Shown here: positions 1-5,860 of the stretch, one piece after another | Numbering within the stretch: position 1 is the stretch's first letter | Layout of the letters: the number at the start of each line of letters is the position of its first letter | NCBI GenBank assembly: GCA_004525155.1 | Contig: SPDA01000089.1 | Location: 1-7,186, forward strand | DNA: 7,186 bases | Reading direction: 5' to 3' | Source of the DNA: Spirochaetales bacterium | Lineage (GTDB): Bacteria; Spirochaetota; Spirochaetia; SPDA01 | Position numbers and translations under genes: made by a program | Notes under the pieces: model-generated | What the model was told of the DNA's origin: nothing | The model's database searches: none | The model's input: the letters and a program-made list of their open reading frames with translations, nothing else

Positions 1-310
1 GATATCCGACCCCCTTGGCAGACTGTATGACGCCCTCCTCATCCACCTCGAAAGAAACCGGGTGCCCATAGCAACAAGCGAAGCATATACCTTCGATTTC
101 GGTCCCAAGGAACTCGTCAACATGGTGGGGCTCTCCGCGGACGCCGGCAATTCTTCCATTAGGAAACTGTTTGAAAACAAGAAATTCAAACTTGTAGACA
201 ACAGGATACATACCTCTGATCTAGAGGAAATCGACAAACAGGCGAAGTATTTCAGAAAAATGGAAAAAATCGAAAGAGCGAGAAAACAGGGTTCACTGAA
301 AAACAGCTGA
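1..310 (+). CDS. Crp/Fnr-like transcriptional regulator, C-terminal winged-helix domain (5' partial)
   Basis: The reading frame is open from base 2 to the TGA at 308-310, giving 102 visible residues. The GTG at base 62 is an internal valine codon rather than a start, because the homology-like pattern continues upstream of it. The visible part resembles the DNA-binding half of Crp/Fnr regulators: an amphipathic helix (LYDALLIHLERN), then a helix-turn-helix core (FGPKELVNMVGLS, then a second helix SSIRKLFEN), then the small wing (KFKLVDNRIHTSDLEEID). Such proteins bind promoter DNA as dimers, usually controlled by an N-terminal cyclic-nucleotide or redox sensor domain, which lies outside the window. 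The last 20 or so residues form a lysine/arginine-rich tail. The turn segment (SADAGNSS) differs from the usual SRETVSR of the family, so DNA specificity cannot be guessed. The gene converges on the next one with a 17-base gap. I am fairly sure of the fold, but not of the ligand or targets. Confidence 0.72.
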   Translation, partial: ISDPLGRLYDALLIHLERNRVPIATSEAYTFDFGPKELVNMVGLSADAGNSSIRKLFENKKFKLVDNRIHTSDLEEIDKQAKYFRKMEKIERARKQGSLKNS

Positions 311-327
311 TTTGTCCCCGGAAAGGT

Positions 328-1041
328 TCAGGGCGCGATTTCCAGCCCCGCGAAAAAACAGCTCCCAAGACTCCTGATTATAAATGATCCCTGCATGTTT
401 TTTTTAATATGGATTAATTGCTGTACCCCGCCGCCGTCATCGAGAGGTACAAAGAGATCCCCCCCGGGCTTAATCTGACGGCTTATGATTTCGGGCAGCA
501 TGGTAAGGGCGCCATGGACAATGACCACGTCAAAAGGACCGGCATCCGCCCAGGCAAGGGGATCCGGCGCTTTGGAGAACAGGATGTTGTTATAACCGAG
601 GGAGGCGGGGACATTCTGGTAATTTCCCCCGGATTTTCCGAACTCTACCGCACGCACCATACCGGCCATCCGGGAGATGAGAGCCGCCATATAGACCGTA
701 TTCATTCCGGCTATAAGCACCGAACCCGGGCTGCCTTCGATGGCGTCCAGGATGCGGGCAGTTACGGCGGGTTCCGGGAGCAGTTCTCCCCGGCCCAAGG
801 GAATGCTTGTGTCTTCGTAGGCAAGCTGCACGAGAAAGGACGGCACAAAAAGATGCCGCGGAACGGAAGCGAGAATCGCAAGGACACTCTCCTTCCGTAT
901 TCCATACTGACGGTTCAGCCGTTCCGCCATATCCATCCGGAGTTTTTCGTAATTTTTTTCCGCTGTTGTCGCCGGTCCCTGCTGGGCTGTCAGCAGCAGG
1001 GCCGTACAAAGAAAAACAGGAAGCAGTACCCAACGTTTCAT
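328..1041 (-). CDS. Exported protein-L-isoaspartate O-methyltransferase-like protein, probably catalytically inactive
   Basis: Predicted 237-residue protein. Residues 1-20 form a Sec signal peptide: the basic start MKR, a hydrophobic core (VLLPVFLCTALLL) and a likely cleavage after LTA or TAQ. No lipobox cysteine is present. The rest follows the PCMT family in order: an N-terminal helix with VPRHLFVP (60-67), AYEDTSIPLG (74-83), the motif I position (VLIAGMNTVY, 108-117), AVEF (131-134), PFDVVIV (169-175) and KPGGDLFVPL (191-200). Active members repair isoaspartyl residues in damaged proteins using S-adenosylmethionine in the cytoplasm. Here the acidic and glycine residues of motif I (normally like EIGTGSG) are replaced by IAGMNTV, GQTIS is replaced by GELLP, and the usual GDG stretch reads APD. 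Catalysis therefore looks unlikely, and the protein may be a periplasmic binding or structural derivative. The ATG at 1039-1041 is kept because the signal peptide requires it, although no good Shine-Dalgarno site precedes it. Confidence 0.8.
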   Translation of the reverse strand: MKRWVLLPVFLCTALLLTAQQGPATTAEKNYEKLRMDMAERLNRQYGIRKESVLAILASVPRHLFVPSFLVQLAYEDTSIPLGRGELLPEPAVTARILDAIEGSPGSVLIAGMNTVYMAALISRMAGMVRAVEFGKSGGNYQNVPASLGYNNILFSKAPDPLAWADAGPFDVVIVHGALTMLPEIISRQIKPGGDLFVPLDDGGGVQQLIHIKKNMQGSFIIRSLGSCFFAGLEIAP

Positions 1042-1076
1042 AGCTGGGCCTATACTACCATGTAAATGTCCTGATA

Positions 1077-1105
1077 TTGAAGCACTTACCGTAATTTGTT
1101 ACTAT
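1077..1105 (+). promoter_or_regulatory. Candidate sigma-70-type promoter of valS
   Basis: The -35 element is TTGAAG (1077-1082) and the -10 element is TACTAT (1100-1105), separated by an optimal 17 bases; each matches four of six consensus positions. Transcription would start near 1112, giving a leader of about 40 bases with the valS ribosome binding site near its end. This assignment is by pattern only. No T-box or other recognisable riboswitch fits in so short a leader. Confidence 0.45.
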
Positions 1106-1135
1106 AGCCGCGCGATTGACCACTGGTGCCGCAGC

Positions 1136-1141
1136 AAGGAG
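1136..1141 (+). promoter_or_regulatory. Ribosome binding site of valS
   Basis: AAGGAG lies 10 bases before the ATG at 1152. It fixes this start over the ATG at 1126, which is in another frame and upstream of the site. Confidence 0.7.
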
Positions 1142-1151
1142 ACGTTAACAC

Positions 1152-3806
1152 ATGGAATCAGTTGAACTGGATAAGGTGTACAACCCGAAGGATTTTGAAC
1201 AGAGAATTTACGCTTTCTGGGAAGGCCTGCATGTTTTCAAACCCGGCATTCAGAAAGGGACGGATGCCAGGAGGCCCTTTGTTATCGTCATACCGCCGCC
1301 GAATGTTACCGGTGTCCTGCACATGGGTCACGGGCTCAACAATGTCATTCAGGATATTCTGATACGGTATCACCGGATGAAGGGAATCCCCAGCCTCTGG
1401 GTGCCCGGAACGGACCACGCGGGTATAGCCACCCAGCACGTGGTGGAAAAGAAGCTTAAAACTCAGGGGAAAACCAAGCACGATCTGGGAAGGGAGGCTT
1501 TTATCGAGGAGACCTGGCGGGTCAAGAAGGACCACCATGCCAAGATCGTCGAACAGCTGAAACGGCTCGGCGCTTCCTGCGACTGGGACAGGGAACGTTT
1601 TACCCTGGACGAAGGCCTTTCCAGGGCGGTGCGCGAAGTTTTTGTCGGCCTTTTTGAGCGGGGACTTGTGTACAAGGACAACTACCTCATCAACTGGTGT
1701 TCATCCTGCGGCACGGCGCTCTCGGATGATGAAGTGGAGCACTTTGAAGAGCAGGGAGCCATGTACCGTATTCAGTATCCCCTGGAAGACGGTTCCGGCT
1801 TTATCGAAATAGCCACCACCAGGCCGGAAACGATGCTCGGCGACACGGCGGTGGCGGTACATCCCGAGGATGAACGTTACTCAAGGCTCGTGGGGAAACT
1901 GGTCCTGCTGCCCCTGACGGGCAGGAGCATTCCCGTAGTAGCAGACTCCTACGTGGACCGGGAATTCGGCACGGGCATGGTAAAAATAACTCCTGCCCAC
2001 GATCAAAACGACTGGGAAGTCGCCAAACGCCACAGCCTGCCGGTACTCAATATTTTAAACCCGGACGGCACCCTGAACGGGGAGGTCCCTGAGGAGTTCC
2101 GGGGTCTTGCGGTAAAGGATGCACGGAAAGCGGTGGTGAAGGAACTTAAAAAACAGGAACTCCTCGTTTCCGAAAAACACCACCCCCATCAGGTCGGCCA
2201 CTGCTACCGGTGCAGTACCATGGTGGAGCCGTACCTCTCCGACCAGTGGTTCGTGAAAATGAAACCCCTGGCAGAAAAAGCCCTGGCCGCCCTTACGGAG
2301 GGGCAGATCCAGTTTTTTCCGAAGAAATGGGAAAACACCTATGTTCACTGGCTTACCAATATCCGGGACTGGTGCATATCCCGCCAGCTCTGGTGGGGGC
2401 ACAGGATACCGGCCTGGTACTGCGGGAACTGCGGCGGCCTGATCGTGTCCCGTACCGACCCGAGCGCCTGCACCCACTGCGGCTCGGAATCGATACATCA
2501 GGACGAAGATGTGCTCGATACCTGGTTTTCATCCTGGCTCTGGCCCTTCTCCACCCTCGGCTGGCCCGGGGAAACGGAAGACCTTGCCCGTTTTTTTCCT
2601 ACCACTGCCCTCGTAACGGCCTACGACATCATTTTTTTCTGGGTATCGAGGATGATTATGGCTAGCATGGAATTCATGGGCCAGGCCCCCTTCAGGGACA
2701 TTTACATCCACGGCCTCGTTCGGGACAAGCAGGGCAGAAAAATGTCAAAATCTCTCGGAAACGGGATCGACCCCCTGGAAATTGTGGACGAGTACGGCGC
2801 GGACGCCCTCAAATTTACCCTCACCTTCATGGCGGCCCAGGGACAGGACGTGCTCATAGACAAGGAATCCTTCAAGCTCGGTTCAAAGTTCGCCAACAAG
2901 ATATGGAACGCGGCGCGATATCTGCTCATGAACATGGGCGGCAGGAATATTGTTCCCCTAGAAACCATCACATTTACCGAGATCGATTCCTGGATTTTCC
3001 ACAGGCTCAATGAAACCGTCAAAACGGTGACGAAAGCGGTGGCTTCCTTCCGTTTCAACGACTGTTCGCAAAGCGTTTACGAATTCTTCTGGAACGATTT
3101 CTGCGACTGGTACGTGGAAGCCTCGAAACCGAAGCTCCTCTCCGGTACTGAAAAGGAAAAGGACGAAGCTGCCTCGCTTCTGCTTGCTGTCCTCGAGGAA
3201 TCCTTGAGGCTTCTCCACCCCTTTCTATCCTTCATTACCGAGGAAATTTACCAGAAACTGCCGGAATGCAGAGGGCCCCTTGCCGTCATGCCCTACCCGG
3301 AGGAAGCCGGATCCAGGGAAAATCCCGAAGTTGCGGCCAAATTTACCGTTCTGCAGGACCTGATCCGCGGAATCAGGACCCTGCGCAGTGAGTTCGCCAT
3401 TCCCCCGGGCAGCCGGATAGACGCGCAGGTCCGCACGGATGCCGACTTCGCACACGCCGACATCTTCCACGGCTACAAGGCGCTCATCATGCAGCTCGCG
3501 GGCCTTAAAGAGTTCCGCATATCCGGGGAACCGGCAGCGCACGACGGTTCCGTTCCCGTGCCGGGCGCCGGATACGAGGCGAGGGTCTTTATCCGGGAGC
3601 TTATAGATCTGCCCAAGGAAATAGCGAAACTGGAAAAAGAACACAAGTCCCTTGAAAACTTAAAGATCCAGACGGAAAAGAAACTCGCCAACAGTCAGTT
3701 TCTCCAAAACGCTCCGGAGGACATAGTCGCGAAAGAGAGGGAAAAGCTTGCCGAGTTCGGTTCCCGGTACCGGAGGATCAGCAGATATCTCGAAGAACTT
3801 TCGTAG
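1152..3806 (+). CDS. valS: Valyl-tRNA synthetase
   Basis: Cytoplasmic enzyme (EC 6.1.1.9) that attaches valine to tRNA-Val using ATP. The 884 residues match the usual bacterial length. The class I signatures are present: HMGH (57-60, after PPPNVTGVL) and KMSKS (530-534). The inserted editing (CP1) domain shows ATTRPET (221-227) and GTGMVKITPAHDQND (273-287). Its conserved Thr222, Lys278, Thr280, Asp284 and Asp287 are those expected for hydrolysis of mischarged threonine. Zinc-ribbon cysteine pairs are seen at 424/427 and 440/443, with a further pair at 351/354. The TWFSSWLWPFSTLGWP stretch (457-472) is typical of ValRS rather than IleRS or LeuRS. The anticodon-binding helical domain spans about 610-760. 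Residues from about 815 to the end form the ValRS C-terminal coiled coil that contacts the tRNA. The gene is intact, with its own promoter candidate upstream and ackA 116 bases downstream on the same strand. Confidence 0.98.
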   Translation: MESVELDKVYNPKDFEQRIYAFWEGLHVFKPGIQKGTDARRPFVIVIPPPNVTGVLHMGHGLNNVIQDILIRYHRMKGIPSLWVPGTDHAGIATQHVVEKKLKTQGKTKHDLGREAFIEETWRVKKDHHAKIVEQLKRLGASCDWDRERFTLDEGLSRAVREVFVGLFERGLVYKDNYLINWCSSCGTALSDDEVEHFEEQGAMYRIQYPLEDGSGFIEIATTRPETMLGDTAVAVHPEDERYSRLVGKLVLLPLTGRSIPVVADSYVDREFGTGMVKITPAHDQNDWEVAKRHSLPVLNILNPDGTLNGEVPEEFRGLAVKDARKAVVKELKKQELLVSEKHHPHQVGHCYRCSTMVEPYLSDQWFVKMKPLAEKALAALTEGQIQFFPKKWENTYVHWLTNIRDWCISRQLWWGHRIPAWYCGNCGGLIVSRTDPSACTHCGSESIHQDEDVLDTWFSSWLWPFSTLGWPGETEDLARFFPTTALVTAYDIIFFWVSRMIMASMEFMGQAPFRDIYIHGLVRDKQGRKMSKSLGNGIDPLEIVDEYGADALKFTLTFMAAQGQDVLIDKESFKLGSKFANKIWNAARYLLMNMGGRNIVPLETITFTEIDSWIFHRLNETVKTVTKAVASFRFNDCSQSVYEFFWNDFCDWYVEASKPKLLSGTEKEKDEAASLLLAVLEESLRLLHPFLSFITEEIYQKLPECRGPLAVMPYPEEAGSRENPEVAAKFTVLQDLIRGIRTLRSEFAIPPGSRIDAQVRTDADFAHADIFHGYKALIMQLAGLKEFRISGEPAAHDGSVPVPGAGYEARVFIRELIDLPKEIAKLEKEHKSLENLKIQTEKKLANSQFLQNAPEDIVAKEREKLAEFGSRYRRISRYLEELS

Positions 3807-3811
3807 TCATT

Positions 3812-3840
3812 CCGCCGGAGAGAAACGGCCCGGCCGGCGG
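3812..3840 (+). other. GC-rich hairpin just after valS, no U tract
   Basis: CCGCCGG (3812-3818) pairs with CCGGCGG (3834-3840) across a 15-base loop, five bases after the valS stop. The downstream sequence is G-rich (GGGGAGG) rather than T-rich, so this is not a canonical intrinsic terminator. It could protect the 3' end of valS mRNA, weakly attenuate, or serve as a Rho-related element. Read-through into ackA remains possible. Confidence 0.35.
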
Positions 3841-3883
3841 GGGGAGGCGGTATCCTTGAAATTGAACATCATTAATGCGAAGG

Positions 3884-3900
3884 TAACGAATCATTCGATA
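3884..3900. promoter_or_regulatory. Inverted repeat upstream of ackA, candidate operator
   Basis: TAACGAATCATTCGATA is an inverted repeat with 7 of 8 arm positions matching around a central C; the core CGAAT-C-ATTCG is perfect. It ends 22 bases before the ackA ATG and touches a possible -10 element (TAAAAT, 3899-3904), so a protein bound here would interfere with transcription initiation. It does not match the classical Crp (TGTGA-N6-TCACA) or Fnr (TTGAT-N4-ATCAA) half-sites. No binding protein can be named. Confidence 0.35.
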
Positions 3901-3904
3901 AAAT
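3899..3904 (+). promoter_or_regulatory. Possible -10 element of ackA
   Basis: TAAAAT matches five of six positions of the sigma-70 -10 consensus and lies 18 bases before the ackA start. No convincing -35 element stands 16-18 bases upstream. The TTGAAA and TTGAAC copies at 3856-3867 are too far away. The promoter is therefore weak, activator-dependent or not real, and ackA may partly be transcribed from the valS promoter. Confidence 0.25.
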
Positions 3905-3912
3905 AACGGTCT

Positions 3913-3916
3913 GGAG
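3913..3916 (+). promoter_or_regulatory. Ribosome binding site of ackA
   Basis: GGAG sits six bases before the ATG at 3923. It supports that start, which also places the universal MxILxLNCGSSS beginning of acetate kinases at the N-terminus. Confidence 0.65.
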
Positions 3917-3922
3917 TAAGGT

Positions 3923-5260
3923 ATGGTCATTCTAACACTCAATTGCGGAAGTTCATCCGTCAAGTATCAGGTTTACGACTGGAAGGTGAGATCGGTACTT
4001 GCCACCGGCATCGTAGAGCGGGTCACGATGGAGGGTTCCTTCATCAAGCACCAGGCAAAAGGCAAAACCGAAGTCAGGCGGGAGTACGAATGTCCCAGCC
4101 ATAAGGAAGCCATTGAACTTATCATCCGCACCATCCTCGATCCGGAAACCGGGGCTATAAAAAGCATCAACGATATCAAGGCCGTGGGCCACCGTGCCGT
4201 GCACGGCGGCGACAGGTTCTCGAAATCCGTCATAGTTACGGGACAGGTAATCGAAACACTCAGGGACATCCAGGACCTGGCGCCTCTGCATAATCCCGCG
4301 AACATCATCGGCATAGAATCGGCCCAGGCCGTACTGCCGGATGTACCGCACTGCGCCATCCTCGATACCGCCTGGCACCAGACCATGCCCAAGCAGGCTT
4401 TCCTCTACGCCCTTCCCTACGAGTGGTATGAAAAATACGGCGTGCGCAGGTACGGGTTCCACGGGACCTCGTTTCTGTACACGGCCAAACGGGCCGCCGT
4501 TCTGCTCGGCAGGGACCCCTTCGATACGAATGTCATCATCGCTCACATCGGCAACGGCTCCTCGATCAACGCGGTCAAAAACGGTATTTCGGTGGACACA
4601 TCCATGGGCCTTACGCCCCTCGAAGGGCTGGTCATGGGCACCAGAAGCGGCGACCATGATCCGGCAATCACCTACTACATCATGCGGAAAACAGGCATGA
4701 GTCCCGAGGAAGTGGAAACACAGCTTAACAAGAAAAGCGGGGTTCTGGGCATCACCGGCAAATGGGTGGATCGCAGGGACATAGAAATAGCCGCAGAAGA
4801 CGGCAACGAGCGGGCCCAGCTTGCAATTGAAATGGAATCCTACCGGATCAAGAAATACATCGGTTCCTATGCCGCGGTTCTCGGCAGGGTGGACGCAGTC
4901 GTCTTTACGGCAGGCGTGGGAGAACGCGGCCCCATAACAAGGGAATATGCCTTAAACGGCCTCGAGAACCTGGGTATAAAAGCGGACAAGGAGAAGAACT
5001 GGATCTCCATGACCAGGTACGCTGAAACGGACATAACCGCTGAAGGATCGAAAACGCGCGTCTTTATCATTCCCACAGACGAGGAACTCGTCATGACCGA
5101 GGACACCTACGCCCTCATCGAGGGGACCTACGACGTTCATACGAATTTCACCTACTCTTTTCAGAGCAGGGACTATGTGAACGCGGAACGTCTCGAATCC
5201 TTCAAGCAGGACCTTGTCAAAAGGCCTGCCATGGCCGCAATCGTCGCCGGACCGAAATAA
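3923..5260 (+). CDS. ackA: Acetate kinase, with C-terminal extension
   Basis: Cytoplasmic enzyme (EC 2.7.2.1) interconverting acetyl phosphate + ADP and acetate + ATP. It is the ATP-forming end of acetate fermentation, or the entry of acetate with Pta. All family hallmarks are present: NCGSSSVKY (Asn7, Lys14), GHRAVHGG (Arg91), His123, ILDTAWH (Asp148), GFHGTS (His180), AHIGNGSS (His208), MGTRSGD (Arg241) and TDEEL (Glu388). From Asn7 to Arg241 the numbering equals that of the well-studied Methanosarcina thermophila enzyme, so no gaps are needed. Two departures stand out. The usual GIGEN motif of the nucleotide pocket reads GVGER (331-335). The protein also runs about 40 residues past the normal end (445 against roughly 400), with a tail rich in aromatic and charged residues. 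No pta gene is visible nearby. The gene converges on the DJ-1-family gene, 27 bases away. Confidence 0.97.
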   Translation: MVILTLNCGSSSVKYQVYDWKVRSVLATGIVERVTMEGSFIKHQAKGKTEVRREYECPSHKEAIELIIRTILDPETGAIKSINDIKAVGHRAVHGGDRFSKSVIVTGQVIETLRDIQDLAPLHNPANIIGIESAQAVLPDVPHCAILDTAWHQTMPKQAFLYALPYEWYEKYGVRRYGFHGTSFLYTAKRAAVLLGRDPFDTNVIIAHIGNGSSINAVKNGISVDTSMGLTPLEGLVMGTRSGDHDPAITYYIMRKTGMSPEEVETQLNKKSGVLGITGKWVDRRDIEIAAEDGNERAQLAIEMESYRIKKYIGSYAAVLGRVDAVVFTAGVGERGPITREYALNGLENLGIKADKEKNWISMTRYAETDITAEGSKTRVFIIPTDEELVMTEDTYALIEGTYDVHTNFTYSFQSRDYVNAERLESFKQDLVKRPAMAAIVAGPK

Positions 5261-5267
5261 AAGCAAT

Positions 5268-5282
5268 CAGGAAAAACTCCTG
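5268..5282. terminator. Possible weak bidirectional terminator between ackA and the DJ-1-family gene
   Basis: CAGGA (5268-5272) and TCCTG (5278-5282) can form a five-base-pair stem with a five-base loop, sitting exactly between two convergent stop codons. On the minus strand the stem is followed after a few bases by a T-rich stretch (TTTTATTT). On the plus strand the following sequence is only mildly T-rich. The stem is short, so the call rests mostly on position. Confidence 0.35.
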
Positions 5283-5287
5283 TCGGT

Positions 5288-5839
5288 CTATTTCTGCAGC
5301 GTTCCTTCGATTATCGGTTTCGCCGCTTCCGGTCCTTCCAGGTAACTGATTACTTCAAAGGCGAACTCCGCCGCCGTTCCCGGCCCGCGGGAAGTGATGA
5401 GGCTGCCGTCGCGCACAACCCGGTTCCCGGAATAATCCGCTCCGCCGTTTTGTAAATCCTTCTCGAATCCGGGATAGCAGGTCGCCTTTTTCCCCTTCAG
5501 CAGCCCTTTGGGAGCAAGTACCACGGCGGGCGACGCGCAGATGGCGGCCACCAGTTTTCCCGCCGAGAAGAGTTCCCGAATTAATGCGTCCGCCTCCGCC
5601 GAAGCCGCGATGTTCGATGCTCCGGGCATGCCGCCCGGTATGACAACCCCGTCAAAGGAGCCCTTCATGTTTTTAATATCCGCATCCGCGTACAGGGTAA
5701 TGTCATGAGCACCCTTTACCTCGCGGCCGCCTATCCCCAATGATACAACCTTTATTCCGGCCCTGCGGAGAAAATCGAGGGGTGTTACGGCCTCGACCTC
5801 CTCGAAACCCGGTGCCAGCAGAAGTGCCAATGTTTTCAT
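5288..5839 (-). CDS. DJ-1/YajL/PfpI (ThiJ) family protein
   Basis: Predicted 183-residue cytoplasmic protein with a flavodoxin-like fold, close in length to YajL and human DJ-1 (about 190). The conserved GFEEVEAVTPLDFLRRAG (11-28) carries Glu16, the counterpart of DJ-1 Glu18. VVIPGG (65-70) precedes the nucleophile elbow AAICASPAVVLA (98-109) with reactive Cys101, the counterpart of DJ-1 Cys106. The late motif SRGPGT (150-155) is also intact. The DJ-1 histidine after the elbow (His126) is Tyr122 here, within TCYP, an arrangement like YajL. Proposed family roles include oxidative-stress sensing, a chaperone-like function, and glyoxalase or deglycase activity; the deglycase role is disputed. 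The protein is unlikely to be a PfpI protease. It is the last gene of a run following DAHP synthase by 21 bases. The start at 5839 is preferred over the upstream in-frame ATG at 5854. Confidence 0.9.
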   Translation of the reverse strand: MKTLALLLAPGFEEVEAVTPLDFLRRAGIKVVSLGIGGREVKGAHDITLYADADIKNMKGSFDGVVIPGGMPGASNIAASAEADALIRELFSAGKLVAAICASPAVVLAPKGLLKGKKATCYPGFEKDLQNGGADYSGNRVVRDGSLITSRGPGTAAEFAFEVISYLEGPEAAKPIIEGTLQK

Positions 5840-5846
5840 AACTGTT

Positions 5847-5852
5847 TCTCCC
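5847..5852 (-). promoter_or_regulatory. Ribosome binding site deciding the DJ-1-family start
   Basis: Read on the minus strand, GGGAGA lies seven bases before the ATG at 5837-5839. The alternative in-frame ATG at 5852-5854 overlaps this site and has no good site of its own. It would also add five residues (MGETV) ahead of the conserved MKTLALLLAPG start, so the downstream start is chosen. Confidence 0.7.
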
Positions 5853-5860
5853 ATATAAAG

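Noticed and set aside
1..6. GATATC at the very start of the window
   Set aside because: It could be a restriction-site clone end, but a single six-base match at the edge has no biological meaning here.
62..310. Stand-alone 82-residue gene starting at GTG 62
   Set aside because: The same frame is open to the left edge, and the upstream residues (GRLYDALLIHLERN) fit the helix that precedes the winged helix in Crp-like proteins, so this is the end of a longer gene.
418..1065. 215-codon plus-strand open frame opposite the methyltransferase-like gene
   Set aside because: It is antisense to a frame with a signal peptide and clear family motifs. Its own translation is low-complexity and resembles no known domain.
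1052..1082. Minus-strand promoter for the methyltransferase-like gene (TAGTAT -10 with a TTCAAT-like -35)
   Set aside because: The -35 matches only about three positions and the start would fall about four bases before the ATG. Too weak to list as a feature.
1119..1127. Nine-base palindrome ACCACTGGT in the valS leader
   Set aside because: It is too short to distinguish from chance, and no half-site repeats lie nearby.
3856..3867. Tandem TTGAAA/TTGAAC as -35 elements for ackA
   Set aside because: No acceptable -10 stands 16-18 bases downstream of either; the TAAAAT at 3899 is more than 30 bases away.
3875..3886. Tiny open frame ATG-CGA-AGG-TAA upstream of ackA, as a possible leader peptide
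   Set aside because: It has only three sense codons, no ribosome binding site and no associated attenuator structure; likely chance.
3953..4657. 234-codon minus-strand open frame opposite ackA
   Set aside because: It is a GC-driven shadow of a strongly conserved acetate kinase, with no recognisable motifs and no ribosome binding site assigned.
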